Assembly: GCA_003159055.1 (NCBI GenBank)
Contig: PMLH01000629.1
Coordinates: 1-6,256 of the forward strand
Direction of reading: 5' to 3'
Length of the DNA: 6,256 bases
DNA from: Myxococcales bacterium
GTDB lineage: Bacteria; Myxococcota; Polyangia; Fen-1088
Numbering within the stretch: position 1 is the first letter of the stretch; the number at the start of each line of letters is the position of its first letter. The translations under genes were made by a program, and so were the position numbers. This document shows positions 4,984 through 6,256 of this stretch, in pieces. The notes under the pieces were generated by a model that worked only from the letters and a program-made list of their open reading frames with translations, searched no databases and had not been told where the DNA came from.

Positions 4984-6256
4984 TCAGGCCAAGAGAGCAA
5001 GCAAGTCTTCACGTGTCAGCGAGGCTGCGGCTGCCGCATCGCCCAATGCCGCCTCCCCGATGGCCCGTTTTCGCTGTTGCAGCTCCAAAATTCGTTCTTC
5101 CACCGTGTCCGCGGCGACCAAACGGTAGATCATCACCGGCCGCTCCTGGCCGATGCGGTGGGCGCGGTCGGCCGCCTGGTCCTCGACGGCCGGGTTCCAC
5201 CACGGATCGCAAAGGAACACGTGATCCGCGGCGGTGAGGTTCAGGCCGGTGCCGCCCGCCTTGAGCGAAATCAGCATGACCGGCGGTCCGGCTTCGCCCT
5301 GGAATGCGTCGACGACGGCCGCCCGGTCGCGCGTGGATCCGTCGAGGCGAACGAAGGGAATATCGATCTGTTGGAGGACCGGCTCGATGAGGTCGAGGAG
5401 CGAGGTCCACTGCGAGAACACCAAAGCCTTGTGCCCGTCCTCCGACGCATTCAGCAGGGCATCGGCCAGGGCCTGGATCTTCGACGACGTCGCCGCCTTC
5501 TGGCCGGGCAGAAGTGCCGAATGGCAAGCCGCCTGGCGCAGCCGCAACAGGGCTTCCAGGGCCTTCATCACGTCGAGCTTCTGGGTGCCATCGCCGGCCA
5601 GCCTTGCCACCAGCTCGCTTTGGGTAGCCGCGCGGATGGTGTCGTAAAGGCCACGCTCGCGCTCGTCGAGGGTGACGGACAGGGTGGCCTCGGTGCGTGG
5701 CGGAAGCTCGGGCGCGACCTCGGCCTTGCGACGCCGCAGAACGAAGGGCCGAATGCGCTGGCGCAAAGATTCTGCGGCGCCCGGCATTCCGTCGGCGATA
5801 GGGCGCGCCAAATCCGCGTCGAACTCGCGCCGACCGCCGAGAAGCCCGCGATTCGCAAAGTGCATCAGGCTCCACAGCTCATCGAGGCGGTTTTCCACGG
5901 GTGTGCCGGTCACCACCAGCCGAAAATCCGCGTTCAGCGCGTACGCCGCACGCGCCACTTGGCTGTCGGGATTTTTGATGGCTTGCGCCTCGTCGAGCAC
6001 GGCAGTGTCGAAGTGGTGGCGCGAGAGGTCCTCGCTGTCGAGGCGCAAAATCGCATACGTCGTCAGCGTGACGTCGGCGCTGTTGTCGAGCTTTCGGGCC
6101 GCGCCGTGATAGATGCTAACCCGCAGCCCGGGCCGAAATCGCGCAAGCTCGGCACGCCAGTTGGGCAACACGCTGGTCGGGCAAACCACCAGCACGTTCT
6201 TGCCAAACACGGTCATGGCCTGAACGGTCTTTCCGAGGCCCATGTCGTCGGCCAGG
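4984..6256 (-). CDS. SNF2-family DNA translocase/helicase, C-terminal part (5' end outside window)
   Basis: This is an ATP-dependent double-stranded DNA translocase of superfamily 2, Swi2/Snf2 group. The visible 423 residues begin at the Walker A motif ([12 protein letters not shown]). Next come motif Ia-like [11 protein letters not shown], the Walker B box [10 protein letters not shown] (DEAQ at 5994-5983), motif [21 protein letters not shown], then the second RecA lobe: [20 protein letters not shown] (motif IV region), [14 protein letters not shown] (motif V) and [11 protein letters not shown] (motif VI, with its arginine finger), followed by the brace-like [13 protein letters not shown]. 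The ATPase core is intact. Bacterial members usually carry a long N-terminal region, often with a SWIM zinc finger, which would lie beyond the right edge. It ends in [11 protein letters not shown] and TGA, 71 bases before the beta-barrel gene. The family includes RapA/HepA and many proteins of unknown role, so the specific function (RNA polymerase recycling, repair, chromosome maintenance or defence) cannot be told from this fragment. Confidence 0.93.
   Translation of the reverse strand, partial: LADDMGLGKTVQAMTVFGKNVLVVCPTSVLPNWRAELARFRPGLRVSIYHGAARKLDNSADVTLTTYAILRLDSEDLSRHHFDTAVLDEAQAIKNPDSQVARAAYALNADFRLVVTGTPVENRLDELWSLMHFANRGLLGGRREFDADLARPIADGMPGAAESLRQRIRPFVLRRRKAEVAPELPPRTEATLSVTLDERERGLYDTIRAATQSELVARLAGDGTQKLDVMKALEALLRLRQAACHSALLPGQKAATSSKIQALADALLNASEDGHKALVFSQWTSLLDLIEPVLQQIDIPFVRLDGSTRDRAAVVDAFQGEAGPPVMLISLKAGGTGLNLTAADHVFLCDPWWNPAVEDQAADRAHRIGQERPVMIYRLVAADTVEERILELQQRKRAIGEAALGDAAAAASLTREDLLALLA

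Noticed and set aside
2735..5128. A 797-codon open frame on the plus strand, antisense to rlmN, mdh, the beta-barrel gene and the end of the SNF2 gene
   Set aside because: It spans four well-supported minus-strand genes and their gaps, has a composition rich in Arg, Ala, His and Val, and shows no domain I recognise. Long antisense frames are expected in GC-rich codon-biased genes.
5983..5994. DEAQ instead of DEAH in the SNF2 Walker B box as a possible inactivating change
   Set aside because: DEAQ is a regular variant in bacterial SNF2 proteins and keeps the catalytic Asp-Glu pair; all other helicase motifs are intact.

Overview
The window is high-GC DNA, densely coded and read entirely from the minus strand. 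In transcription order (right to left) it holds: the C-terminal part of a SNF2-family DNA translocase, a small signal-peptide-bearing outer-membrane beta-barrel protein, malate dehydrogenase (mdh), the 23S rRNA/tRNA methyltransferase RlmN, a long-chain polyprenyl diphosphate synthase, a UbiE/MenG quinone C-methyltransferase and the N-terminal part of the flavin prenyltransferase UbiX. Both edge genes are cut by the window. I see no rRNA, tRNA, CRISPR, insertion sequence or other mobile-element signature. There is no stretch over 300 bases without a gene; the largest gaps are about 70-80 bases.

The beta-barrel protein with a Sec signal peptide points to a Gram-negative (diderm) bacterium. The GC-rich codon use, LDH-like malate dehydrogenase and quinone-gene cluster would suit a delta-proteobacterial or related lineage such as Myxococcota, but this assignment is only an impression.

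The left half (1-3141) is a tight operon. rlmN, the prenyl synthase gene, ubiE and ubiX are joined at all three junctions by ATGA stop/start overlaps, so translational coupling is likely. The last three belong to respiratory quinone synthesis: the synthase makes the isoprenoid tail, UbiE methylates the prenylated ring, and UbiX makes the prenylated flavin needed by a UbiD-type decarboxylase. UbiX alongside a UbiE/MenG enzyme fits ubiquinone synthesis or the futalosine route to menaquinone; it is not needed by the classical Men route. The window cannot decide between the first two. rlmN appears to start with TTG, and a perfect TATAAT lies so close upstream that a leaderless or nearly leaderless message is possible.

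The right half (3224-6256) has looser spacing. mdh (TCA cycle, supplying reducing power to the quinone-linked respiratory chain) has a strong Shine-Dalgarno and follows the beta-barrel gene by 47 bases. The beta-barrel gene has its own Shine-Dalgarno and a possible extended -10 promoter, and follows the SNF2 gene by 71 bases.

Overall the content is mostly conserved housekeeping genes. I found no convincing new multi-gene system. The points most worth a second look are the chained quinone operon headed by rlmN, the possible leaderless TTG start, and the uncharacterised beta-barrel protein.
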